Origin: Bacteroidota bacterium
Lineage (GTDB): Bacteria > Bacteroidota > Ignavibacteria > T3Sed10-11
Length of the DNA: 6,119 bases
Assembly (NCBI GenBank): GCA_007128495.1
Contig: SKXH01000151.1
Span: forward strand, 1-6,119
Reading direction: 5' to 3'
Below are positions 1-6,027 of the stretch, one piece after another (the first letter of the stretch is position 1; each line of letters opens with the position of its first letter). The position numbers and the translations under genes are program-made. The notes under the pieces are model-generated. The model was not told the origin of the DNA. It made no database searches and worked only from the letters and a program-made list of their open reading frames with translations.

Positions 1-246
1 ATAAAATACTCAAAAAAATTACTTTTGTCAAGGTTGTGATTGTGCTCTTTATCAATTTATATGTCGTTTATCCCCGTTATTTTGTATTTCAATCGGTATC
101 TTGACAATCGAACACCATTTGTATATATTTTTATAGTAAGAAAGTGAAAATTTATAGTGAAACTAATTCTCTTGATCGCTCGTTTTAATACAGAAGATCA
201 AAAGGTCACTATCCCAAAACTCTAAACTATAAGGTAGGTTAATTCC
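1..246. other. Leader region upstream of clpC
   Basis: This AT-rich stretch holds no convincing coding sequence. Besides the promoter it contains short direct repeats: TTATAGT at 131-137 and 152-158, and AGTGAAA at 143-149 and 156-162, both just downstream of the predicted transcription start. A 6-bp inverted repeat TTGATC/GATCAA lies at 172-177 and 196-201. A Shine-Dalgarno-like AAGGTAGG sits at 231-238, 8 nt before the ATG at 247, and supports that start. The repeats are short enough to arise by chance. Confidence 0.55.
101..129 (+). promoter_or_regulatory. Probable sigma-70-type promoter of clpC
   Basis: A perfect -35 box TTGACA at 101-106 is followed by a 17-bp spacer and a -10 box TATATT (5 of 6 to consensus) at 124-129. 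Transcription would start near 136 and leave a leader of about 110 nt before the clpC ATG. No CIRCE element and no proper CtsR box is visible, so the sequence gives no sign of the heat-shock control known for clpC in Firmicutes. The promoter is inferred from base matches only. Confidence 0.72.
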
Positions 247-2835
247 ATGGAAGGAAACTTCTCAAACAGAGTACAGGACGTAATTCGGTTAAGCAGGGAA
301 GAAGCTCTGCGTCTTGGTCACGACTATATCGGTACCGAGCATCTGCTTTTAGGCATTATTCGAGAAGGTGAGGGGGTTGCTGTTAAGATTCTCAGAAATC
401 TTGGGGTGAATCTCTATAAACTCAAGAAATCTATCGAGGATACTGTTCGAACATCCGGTGATACGCTGACCATCGGCAATATCCCGCTTACAAAACAAGC
501 CGAAAAAGTTTTAAAAATCACGTATTTAGAAGCGAAACTCTATAAATCCGACGTTATCGGCACGGAACATCTGTTGCTGTCACTTTTGCGGGATGACGAC
601 AATATAGCAGCGCAGATATTGCACCAATTTAACGTTCATTACGACGTTGCGCGAAACGAACTGGACAATATCATAAGCGGCAAGCCGTCGAGTCCGCCGA
701 AGGGACAGGCGCAGGGACACGGCCAGGAATCCCGGCGGGGAGGTTCCGCTGAACGGCAGCAGCAACAAGAAAAATCGAAAACACCGGTGCTCGATAATTT
801 TGGCCGCGATCTTACAAAACTTGGCAATGATGGTAAGCTCGATCCGGTTATCGGCAGGTCTCGCGAAATTGAGCGGGTGGCACAGGTCTTAAGCAGGAGA
901 ACGAAAAATAACCCTGTACTTATCGGTGAGCCCGGCGTTGGCAAAACGGCAATCGCCGAAGGTCTTGCACTGCGCATCATAGATAAGAAAGTTTCACGGG
1001 TATTACACGACAAACGGGTGGTTACCCTCGATCTGGCCGCGCTGGTTGCAGGCACCAAATACCGCGGACAATTTGAAGAGCGCATGAAAGCCGTGATGAA
1101 CGAGCTTGAAAAGGCCAACGATGTGATCTTGTTTATCGACGAGCTGCACACGATAGTCGGCGCAGGGGGAGCAAGCGGTTCGCTTGACGCTTCGAATATG
1201 TTTAAGCCGGCATTGTCGCGTGGCGATATTCAATGTATCGGCGCAACGACGTTAAATGAGTACAGGCAGTATATCGAAAAAGACGGTGCGCTGGACCGGC
1301 GATTCCAGAAGATCATGGTTGACCCGACGACGGTTGATGAAACTATGGAGATCCTTACCAATATTAAACATAAGTATGAAGAGCATCATGGTGTTCTGTA
1401 TGGCGATAAGGCAATCGAATCGGCGGTCCATTTAAGCGACCGGTATATTACCGATCGATTCCTGCCCGATAAGGCCATCGACGTAATGGATGAATCCGGT
1501 GCACGCGTTCACCTCGATAATATTATCGTGCCGAAAGAAATTCTGGACCTTGAAGAAGAGGTCGACAAAATTAAAGTATCAAAAAACCAGGTCGTGAAGA
1601 ACCAGAACTTTGAAGAGGCAGCACGTTTGCGCGATCTCGAGAAAAAATTGCTGAGCGATCTTGATATTGCAAAACGTGAATGGGAGCTCAAATCAAAAGA
1701 GACTGTTTACGATGTTTCGGAAGATAACGTGGCCGATGTGGTCGCGATGATCACCGGTATTCCGGTTAACAAGATTGCAGAATCCGAATCCGAAAAGCTC
1801 CTCAAGATGAGCAAGAACTTGAAGAAGGAAATTATCGGACAGGATGAACCGATTGATAAGCTGTCGAAGGCAATCAGACGGGCACGCTCCGGATTGAAGG
1901 ACCCGAATCGACCTATCGGTTCGTTTATATTCCTCGGTCCGACCGGTGTCGGAAAAACCGAGCTTGCAAAGGTGCTTGCACGATACCTCTTCGACTCAGA
2001 AGAAGCACTCATACGAATCGATATGAGTGAGTATATGGAGAAGTTCAATGTCTCGCGGCTTGTCGGGGCGCCTCCGGGATATGTCGGTTATGAAGAGGGC
2101 GGACAGTTGACCGAGAAGGTCCGGCGGAAGCCGTATTCGATCGTATTGCTCGATGAGATCGAGAAAGCACATCCCGATGTGTTTAATATCCTGTTGCAGG
2201 TTTTGGATGATGGTATGCTCACCGATAGTCTCGGTCGCCGGATCGATTTCAAAAACACAATATTGATCATGACTTCCAATATCGGTACCAAGGATATCAA
2301 GCAAGGAGTTGCCGGTATCGGGTTCGGTGCGCAAACAGACGAGGAAAACCAATATACTTCGATGAAAACAAAGATTGAAGATGCAGTCAAACGAGTCTTC
2401 AATCAGGAATTCCTCAACCGTATAGACGATATCATTGTATTCCATAGCTTGCATAAAAAAGCTATCATACAGATTATCGATATAGAAATGAAGGATCTGC
2501 TGAAACGAATGAAGGCGAGAAACATCAAGGTGCAATTAACGCGCGGAGCACGGGAGTTTCTTGCAGACAAGGGCTTTGATCCGCAGTTCGGTGCGCGGCC
2601 GCTGCGTCGGGCTATTCAACGATATATCGAAGATCCGGTTGCCGAAGAGCTGATGAAAGGAAAATACGGAGATAACAGTGTTATCAAAGTAATGGCAAGC
2701 AAAAAAGGCGACGAACTGAAATTTAAAGAGGCGAACAAAGATATACTTGCCCGCCGGAAAAAGGAACGAGAGGAGAAAAAGCAGCAGAAGCAGCAAGAGC
2801 AGCAGGAACTTGAAGAGAAGAATGCCGATTCCTGA
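247..2835 (+). CDS. clpC: ClpC-type ATP-dependent unfoldase (Clp/Hsp100, two AAA+ domains)
   Basis: This 862-residue protein should form the hexameric ring that unfolds proteins and threads them into the ClpP peptidase in the cytoplasm. Two Clp_N repeats (about 6-65 and 81-143), each with a GTEHLLL motif, are followed by a flexible Gly/Gln/Ser-rich linker (146-180). The first AAA+ domain has Walker A GEPGVGKT (227-234), pore loop KYRG (271-274), Walker B FIDE (296-299) and arginines at 351-352. A UVR-type helix (454-468) follows. The second AAA+ domain has Walker A GPTGVGKT (564-571), Walker B LLDE (634-637), pore loop GYVG (611-614), the ClpP-docking loop IGF (691-693) and sensor-2 GARPLRR (782-788). 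The IGF loop and short middle region exclude ClpB. The tail beyond about 830 is rich in Lys, Glu and Gln and probably disordered or coiled. No ctsR, mcsA or mcsB gene is adjacent. The start has a Shine-Dalgarno site and matches the family N-terminus. Confidence 0.97.
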   Translation: MEGNFSNRVQDVIRLSREEALRLGHDYIGTEHLLLGIIREGEGVAVKILRNLGVNLYKLKKSIEDTVRTSGDTLTIGNIPLTKQAEKVLKITYLEAKLYKSDVIGTEHLLLSLLRDDDNIAAQILHQFNVHYDVARNELDNIISGKPSSPPKGQAQGHGQESRRGGSAERQQQQEKSKTPVLDNFGRDLTKLGNDGKLDPVIGRSREIERVAQVLSRRTKNNPVLIGEPGVGKTAIAEGLALRIIDKKVSRVLHDKRVVTLDLAALVAGTKYRGQFEERMKAVMNELEKANDVILFIDELHTIVGAGGASGSLDASNMFKPALSRGDIQCIGATTLNEYRQYIEKDGALDRRFQKIMVDPTTVDETMEILTNIKHKYEEHHGVLYGDKAIESAVHLSDRYITDRFLPDKAIDVMDESGARVHLDNIIVPKEILDLEEEVDKIKVSKNQVVKNQNFEEAARLRDLEKKLLSDLDIAKREWELKSKETVYDVSEDNVADVVAMITGIPVNKIAESESEKLLKMSKNLKKEIIGQDEPIDKLSKAIRRARSGLKDPNRPIGSFIFLGPTGVGKTELAKVLARYLFDSEEALIRIDMSEYMEKFNVSRLVGAPPGYVGYEEGGQLTEKVRRKPYSIVLLDEIEKAHPDVFNILLQVLDDGMLTDSLGRRIDFKNTILIMTSNIGTKDIKQGVAGIGFGAQTDEENQYTSMKTKIEDAVKRVFNQEFLNRIDDIIVFHSLHKKAIIQIIDIEMKDLLKRMKARNIKVQLTRGAREFLADKGFDPQFGARPLRRAIQRYIEDPVAEELMKGKYGDNSVIKVMASKKGDELKFKEANKDILARRKKEREEKKQQKQQEQQELEEKNADS

Positions 2836-2855
2836 TGAGATGCAGTTGACTTTAT

Positions 2856-2890
2856 CAGACCTGACAGGTTTGTAAAACCCGTCAGGTCTG
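2856..2890 (+). terminator. Strong intergenic hairpin, probable clpC terminator
   Basis: CAGACCTGAC at 2856-2865 pairs perfectly with GTCAGGTCTG at 2881-2890. Inside, after an A-C mismatch, GGTTT (2867-2871) pairs with AAACC (2875-2879) around a 3-nt loop, giving about 15 base pairs. On the plus strand it is followed by TAATTTAATT, a broken T-run, so it should end clpC transcription as a rho-independent or hairpin-type terminator. It starts 20 nt after the clpC stop and ends 8 nt before the stop of the convergent gene. It may also stop reverse-strand transcripts, although only ATAAAG follows on that side. Confidence 0.8.
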
Positions 2891-2898
2891 TAATTTAA

Positions 2899-3435
2899 TT
2901 ATTGCTGTATTTGCGGTCCTTTCGGTTTGAAAACCGCTGCACCGATCAACCCGCCGACAATACCGAATACCACAGACGTAATCAAACTCATTATTAAACT
3001 GAATGCATTAAGAGGCGACTCTTGTGCACCCTCCATCATTTCATCATATGCCTCCGGAGGTAATTCTACACCTGCAGATTCAATGATCTGAATTATCAGG
3101 TTCATAGTCGCTTCGGTAGCGACCGGTCCGAATACAATATATATGAACGCCGAGAGCAGAGTCGCGACGAAGAATCCGAAGACGCCCGCAAGTGCGCCCA
3201 GTGCAAGTCCATCGCTTGCTTGAAGCGGAGGCATATTGGGTGTGAGTTGATCCTTATAGAAAAAAACCGCAAGGAATCCGCCCAGAATAATGCCTGCACA
3301 GCAAAAACAGTTGATAAGATTTAAAAACGGGGTGGCGCTGATCAAACCCATTACCGCTCCGCCGATCAATGCAGGTACCATTTTAGACGGTTGTTCGGTA
3401 GGGGATGAAGGAGTGCTCACTTGGTCGTAGGTCAT
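2899..3435 (-). CDS. Small multi-pass membrane protein with NCxCC motif, function unknown
   Basis: This 178-residue protein begins with a short polar Ser/Thr/Pro-rich tail (1-18). Hydrophobic segments follow at about 20-38, 41-60, 76-104 and 144-169, many of them Gly/Ala-rich (GGAVMG, LALGALAGVFG, GIVGGLIGAAVF). A cysteine cluster N42-C43-F44-C45-C46 sits at the start of the second segment. An acidic stretch with Pro-Pro-Glu (about 118-140) separates the last two and is probably outside the bilayer. I recall the pattern of NCxCC followed by a Gly-rich helix and a DG-ALGALAG helix from uncharacterised bacterial proteins, but can assign no function. The start is firm: ATG overlaps the upstream stop by ATGA, and GGAGGA (3441-3446, reverse strand) lies 5 nt upstream. 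It is translationally coupled to the DUF2085-like gene. Confidence 0.85.
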   Translation of the reverse strand: MTYDQVSTPSSPTEQPSKMVPALIGGAVMGLISATPFLNLINCFCCAGIILGGFLAVFFYKDQLTPNMPPLQASDGLALGALAGVFGFFVATLLSAFIYIVFGPVATEATMNLIIQIIESAGVELPPEAYDEMMEGAQESPLNAFSLIMSLITSVVFGIVGGLIGAAVFKPKGPQIQQ

Positions 3436-3929
3436 ACTGATCCTCCGTATTTGTTGAATAGAGAATATTTCGATCTCGGGCTAACGAACTGATGAACGGC
3501 TTCGAGGAACAACGGCACCAGAAGTAATGCAGCCCCGAATCCGAACATCCCTCCGCTCACTGCCCGGGATATTGTTGTAGAACTGTAACCGGTAATCCAG
3601 CTTGCAACCACATCCACGATCATCGGCACGGCAAGAAGAATGATGTAATACCGGTGTGTTGTAAATGAAAAATTATACGTGCGGAGTAACGGGAACATAA
3701 TAATTCCTGCAAGAAACGCCGTATACAATGCAGTACAGCGGATGCAGACTGCAAGTATCGATCCATGTATATGAAACGAGTGATCCGGCAACTGATGGCA
3801 GACGCCGGTATATGCCGTATAGAACAATGATGCAGTTTGTGCATTGGTGATGAACGGCGCGATATAAAACCCGATGCACCATAATGCGGTGCTTCCAAGG
3901 AGTATAAAATATGGGAGACGGTTCGGCAT
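3432..3929 (-). CDS. DUF2085-like predicted membrane protein
   Basis: From the ATG at 3929 the product has 165 residues and about four hydrophobic segments (near 9-27, 54-80, 95-113 and 122-142). It carries the signature of the DUF2085 family: a CHQ motif (44-46, here CHQLPDHSF) followed by CIRC (62-65, then TALY), with later conserved-looking D106, R122 and G126. The Cys/His cluster (C44, H45, H50, H53, H55, C62, C65) could form a metal or redox site at the membrane face, which is inference; the family has no settled function. The frame extends to a TTG at 3986, but that TTG is the -35 box of a good promoter, so the ATG at 3929 is preferred. No Shine-Dalgarno site precedes this ATG, and the predicted leader is only about 22 nt. 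The last codons GGA GGA double as the ribosome binding site of the next gene. Confidence 0.85.
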   Translation of the reverse strand: MPNRLPYFILLGSTALWCIGFYIAPFITNAQTASLFYTAYTGVCHQLPDHSFHIHGSILAVCIRCTALYTAFLAGIIMFPLLRTYNFSFTTHRYYIILLAVPMIVDVVASWITGYSSTTISRAVSGGMFGFGAALLLVPLFLEAVHQFVSPRSKYSLFNKYGGSV

Positions 3930-3957
3930 ATTGGATTTAATCGAATTTGTTGTGAAA

Positions 3958-3986
3958 AGTATAGTACAATTATACGATAATTTCAA
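3958..3986 (-). promoter_or_regulatory. Probable promoter of the two-gene membrane operon
   Basis: On the reverse strand, TTGAAA (3986-3981) and TATACT (3963-3958) are separated by exactly 17 bp. Each matches the sigma-70-type consensus at 5 of 6 positions. Transcription would start near 3951, inside the longest possible reading frame and upstream of the ATG at 3929. A 5-bp inverted repeat GTATA/TATAC (3959-3963 and 3971-3975) overlaps the -10 box and might be an operator, but it is short. Confidence 0.65.
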
Positions 3987-3994
3987 GTGATATG

Positions 3995-4023
3995 TTGCAT
4001 TTCGGACGTGATATCTATATATT
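3995..4023 (+). promoter_or_regulatory. Possible promoter of the agmatinase-GNAT-mutS run
   Basis: TTGCAT at 3995-4000 (a weak -35 box, 3 of 6) and TATATT at 4018-4023 (5 of 6) are 17 bp apart. The -10 box is identical to that of clpC. The leader would be about 39 nt. The -35 box lies 8 bp from the -35 box of the divergent promoter, so the two polymerase sites are back to back. Confidence is limited by the weak -35 box. Confidence 0.5.
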
Positions 4024-4056
4024 TTTTATTAGCTGGATTTATGTTCTTTTCTCATT

Positions 4057-4065
4057 AAGAGGTGA
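4057..4065 (+). promoter_or_regulatory. Shine-Dalgarno site AAGAGGTGA of the agmatinase gene
   Basis: AAGAGGTGA ends 3 nt before the ATG at 4069. The same nine bases at the same distance precede the proposed ATC start of the next gene (4988-4996), so this site is the reference for that unusual start. Confidence 0.8.
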
Positions 4066-4068
4066 CCT

Positions 4069-4989
4069 ATGCCGCAAACACGTGATACCCGTTCAAATTT
4101 TTTAGCACTTCCGAAAAAGCATTCAACTTATAATACTTCTCAGATCGTTGTTCTGCCCGTACCATACGAACACACGGTAAGTTACGCCGGTGGAACGAAG
4201 AATGGACCGAAGGCGATCCTCGATGCCTCAAGGCACGTTGAGTTCTACGATGAAGAGCTCGATAGAGAATTGTGTTTCGACGTCGGAATTGCAACGGCGC
4301 GATCTTTGTCATTCGGAACGAAAAAGAAAAAGGTCAACAAGGAAGCATTAACGTACATCGAGAACAAAGTTGCCGAATTGTTAGCGGATGATAAGTTTGT
4401 CGCTGTTCTCGGCGGAGAGCATAGCATTTCATCCGCACCCATTGCTGCTTTTTTGAAGAAATATCCCGGCCTGTCGATACTGCAGTTTGATGCACACTCC
4501 GATTTCCGGGATGAATTCGAAGGCAATAAATACAGTCATGCTTCGGTCATGGCGCGTGTCGGTGAATTTCTTGACCCTTCAAATATAGTACAGGTCGGTA
4601 TTCGTGCTCAGGCGAAAGAGGAGGCCATTTACATACAAGAGCAGGGAGTGTCTACCTACTATGCACATGAAATCCGGCAGGGAAAATTTACAAGAGTATT
4701 GAAGCACTGGGAGGATCAGATTATAGACAAGCTGAGTGAGAATGTTTATATTACATTTGACGTGGATTATTTCGATCCGTCGATTATCCCCGCTACCGGT
4801 ACCCCCGAACCGAACGGAATGAACTGGCACGAAACGATGAACATTCTGCAGCGGCTGGGAAAGAAAAAGAAAATAGTGGGGTTTGATATTGTTGAGCTTG
4901 CGCCCATAAAGGGCTTACATCATCCCGATATGACGGTCGCACGCCTGGCGTACAAAATAATGAACTATGCATTTCAGAATAAACGATAA
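4069..4989 (+). CDS. speB: Agmatinase-like ureohydrolase (arginase/agmatinase family)
   Basis: This 306-residue cytoplasmic enzyme belongs to the ureohydrolase family, which uses two manganese ions to release urea from a guanidino compound. All six metal ligands are visible: H118 in GGEHS, D141, H143 and D145 in FDAHSD, and D231 and D233 in TFDVDYFDP. H157 in SHASVM and E276 in FDIVE fit the conserved catalytic positions. The segment from D233, with DPSIIPATGTPEPNGM, resembles Bacteroidota and archaeal agmatinases more than arginases or formimidoylglutamases. The likely reaction is agmatine to putrescine plus urea. Substrate choice within this family is hard to read from sequence, so guanidinobutyrase or another activity is possible. 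Length is normal. The ATG has a strong Shine-Dalgarno site. It leads a tight run with the GNAT gene 10 nt downstream. No arginine decarboxylase is in the window to confirm the pathway. Confidence 0.9.
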   Translation: MPQTRDTRSNFLALPKKHSTYNTSQIVVLPVPYEHTVSYAGGTKNGPKAILDASRHVEFYDEELDRELCFDVGIATARSLSFGTKKKKVNKEALTYIENKVAELLADDKFVAVLGGEHSISSAPIAAFLKKYPGLSILQFDAHSDFRDEFEGNKYSHASVMARVGEFLDPSNIVQVGIRAQAKEEAIYIQEQGVSTYYAHEIRQGKFTRVLKHWEDQIIDKLSENVYITFDVDYFDPSIIPATGTPEPNGMNWHETMNILQRLGKKKKIVGFDIVELAPIKGLHHPDMTVARLAYKIMNYAFQNKR

Positions 4990-4996
4990 GAGGTGA
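4988..4996 (+). promoter_or_regulatory. Shine-Dalgarno site deciding the GNAT start
   Basis: AAGAGGTGA begins inside the stop codon of the ureohydrolase gene (TAA, 4987-4989) and points to ATC at 5000. It is identical to the site at 4057-4065. Its TGA (4994-4996) is also the in-frame stop that bounds the GNAT frame upstream, so translation must begin at 4997 or later. Confidence 0.75.
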
Positions 4997-4999
4997 ATC

Positions 5000-5473
5000 A
5001 TCGCTACATTCAGAAGAACTATAAAAGACGATATTCCTGTAATAAAAAAATTATATAATCAACTTCATCAATATCACCGGGAACTGAACACGGCGCGCGA
5101 CTGGATCGCGCAGCCCGATGACGATGTTACAGAGTACTTCGGTCGAACACTCGAAAAGCAGGTCGATGACGAAAATGTATTTCTATTGACTGCGCTCGTC
5201 GATGAACGAGTCGCCGGATTCGTACGTGTCGTCCGGAGAACGATCGAAGGATTTTCGGAGGAGCACGCATATATGGATCCGATGATGGTCGATCCGGAGA
5301 TCCGGGGTAAAGGTATCGGAACCGAGCTTTTCAGGCGAGGTACTGAATGGGGGAAGGAGCAAAAACTCGGAAGTATCTGGCTTGACGTGTGGGAAGAAAA
5401 CGAACGCGTCTGGAAAATGTACGAACGCGAGGGATGGAGTACGGTGAGCAGAACGATGGCGTTTAAATATTGA
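5000..5473 (+). CDS. GNAT family N-acetyltransferase with a probable ATC start codon
   Basis: Read from ATC at 5000, the product has 157 residues, the usual size of a single GNAT domain. The N-terminus (M)ATFRRTIKDDIPVIKKLY is a typical GNAT beta1-alpha1. The acetyl-CoA loop is R102-G103-K104-G105-I106-G107 (RGKGIG) after MMVDPE, with LDVWEENERVWKMYEREGW (129-146) as the usual later strand and helix. It would transfer an acetyl group from acetyl-CoA to an amine; the substrate is unknown. No ATG, GTG or TTG exists in frame before TTG at 5186, and starting there would delete the first 62 residues. AAGAGGTGA (4988-4996) sits 3 nt before ATC, exactly as it does before the ATG of the preceding ureohydrolase gene. 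ATC at 4997 is a second option. The gene follows the ureohydrolase by 10 nt, so a polyamine-related amine is a possible substrate, but this is guesswork. Confidence 0.85.
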   Translation: MATFRRTIKDDIPVIKKLYNQLHQYHRELNTARDWIAQPDDDVTEYFGRTLEKQVDDENVFLLTALVDERVAGFVRVVRRTIEGFSEEHAYMDPMMVDPEIRGKGIGTELFRRGTEWGKEQKLGSIWLDVWEENERVWKMYEREGWSTVSRTMAFKY

Positions 5474-5514
5474 TGCCGATTATTATCTATTCAGAAATTC
5501 CAATAATGCTATGA
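5473..5514 (+). other. Possible 13-codon bridging ORF between GNAT and membrane-protein genes
   Basis: The GNAT stop TGA (5471-5473) overlaps an ATG (5473-5475) as TGATG. This opens a frame encoding MPIIIYSEIPIML. It ends with TGA at 5512-5514, which overlaps the next gene's ATG (5511-5513) as ATGA. It could carry terminating ribosomes across the 37-nt gap to a gene that has no Shine-Dalgarno site of its own. The peptide itself looks like nothing known. Short frames of this kind also arise by chance. Confidence 0.3.
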
Positions 5515-6017
5515 CTATATTTTTGATCGTCTTTCTCCTGTACATTGCCCTCCGTTTGTACTTTCGTGAACGGCAAAAAAGTGCCGGTAATATTTTTATG
5601 ATCGGATCGCGGTTTACCGTACTTCCCGATCATGTACGTTTGATCTCCATCCTGGGTATGGTGGGTATTGGATTGGTCATTATCATACTCTCGATAATGG
5701 GTTATCCGTTGACAACCGATCAAATAGCACAGATTCTTACACTCGGCATTATCATAATGTCGGTGCAATATCTTCCGCTCTATATGATAGGCGAACGGGG
5801 GATCGTCTCAATCGATTCCCAGGTTAACTGGAACGATATTACCTCGGTGCGGGTTCAGCATAATAAAAACAATGGCGCCGCACGGATTAAGATCGGTTTC
5901 AAATCAGCGGATGAGAATTCAACGGTTGATGTGTATATTCACTCATCGCAGATCGAAGATTTTGGAAAGATAGTAACTGAATTGACATCGGTACAGCTTG
6001 AACGATTAGACGGATAA
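5511..6017 (+). CDS. Small membrane protein with C-terminal PH-like segment, function unknown
   Basis: This 168-residue protein has three hydrophobic segments: 2-16, then a basic stretch RLYFRERQK (15-23), and a likely hairpin at 43-63 and 73-92. A soluble C-terminal part (93-168) follows, beginning GERGIVSIDSQVNWNDITSV. A 'GI' strand followed by a W-x-x-I turn and alternating strands resembles the bacterial PH-like domains found at the end of small membrane proteins, including those of DUF5673 type; this is a resemblance, not an assignment. By the positive-inside rule the basic loop and C-terminal domain are probably cytoplasmic. ATG at 5511 is chosen because it begins directly before the first hydrophobic segment. 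It lacks a Shine-Dalgarno site but overlaps the stop of the short bridging frame. It sits 37 nt after the GNAT gene and 10 nt before mutS, so it is probably in their operon. Confidence 0.8.
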   Translation: MTIFLIVFLLYIALRLYFRERQKSAGNIFMIGSRFTVLPDHVRLISILGMVGIGLVIIILSIMGYPLTTDQIAQILTLGIIIMSVQYLPLYMIGERGIVSIDSQVNWNDITSVRVQHNKNNGAARIKIGFKSADENSTVDVYIHSSQIEDFGKIVTELTSVQLERLDG

Positions 6018-6027
6018 GAGCAGGGAT

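Noticed and set aside
172..201. TTGATC/GATCAA inverted repeat as a regulatory hairpin
   Set aside because: It has only 6 bp around an 18-nt loop in AT-rich DNA, which is expected by chance.
196..209. CtsR-like heptads GATCAAA AGGTCAC in the clpC leader
   Set aside because: The CtsR operator is a direct repeat of GGTCAAA with a 3-nt spacer. Here the heptads match poorly and have no spacer.
639..1151. Reverse-strand open frame of 170 codons inside clpC
   Set aside because: It is a mirror of the clpC coding frame. Its product is Ser/Arg/Cys-rich without domain features, and the plus strand encodes an intact Clp_N/AAA+ region.
1996..2535. Reverse-strand open frame of 179 codons inside clpC
   Set aside because: It lies over the conserved second AAA+ domain of clpC and has no recognisable domain or ribosome binding site that I can see. 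It is best explained as a shadow of codon bias.
4993..5058. GTG at 4993 as the start of a gene after the ureohydrolase gene
   Set aside because: That frame runs into a stop after about 21 codons and its product shows no GNAT similarity.
5186..5473. TTG at 5186 as the start of the acetyltransferase
   Set aside because: The in-frame sequence upstream encodes a clear GNAT N-terminus. A 95-residue product would lack beta1 and alpha1, and no Shine-Dalgarno site precedes this TTG.
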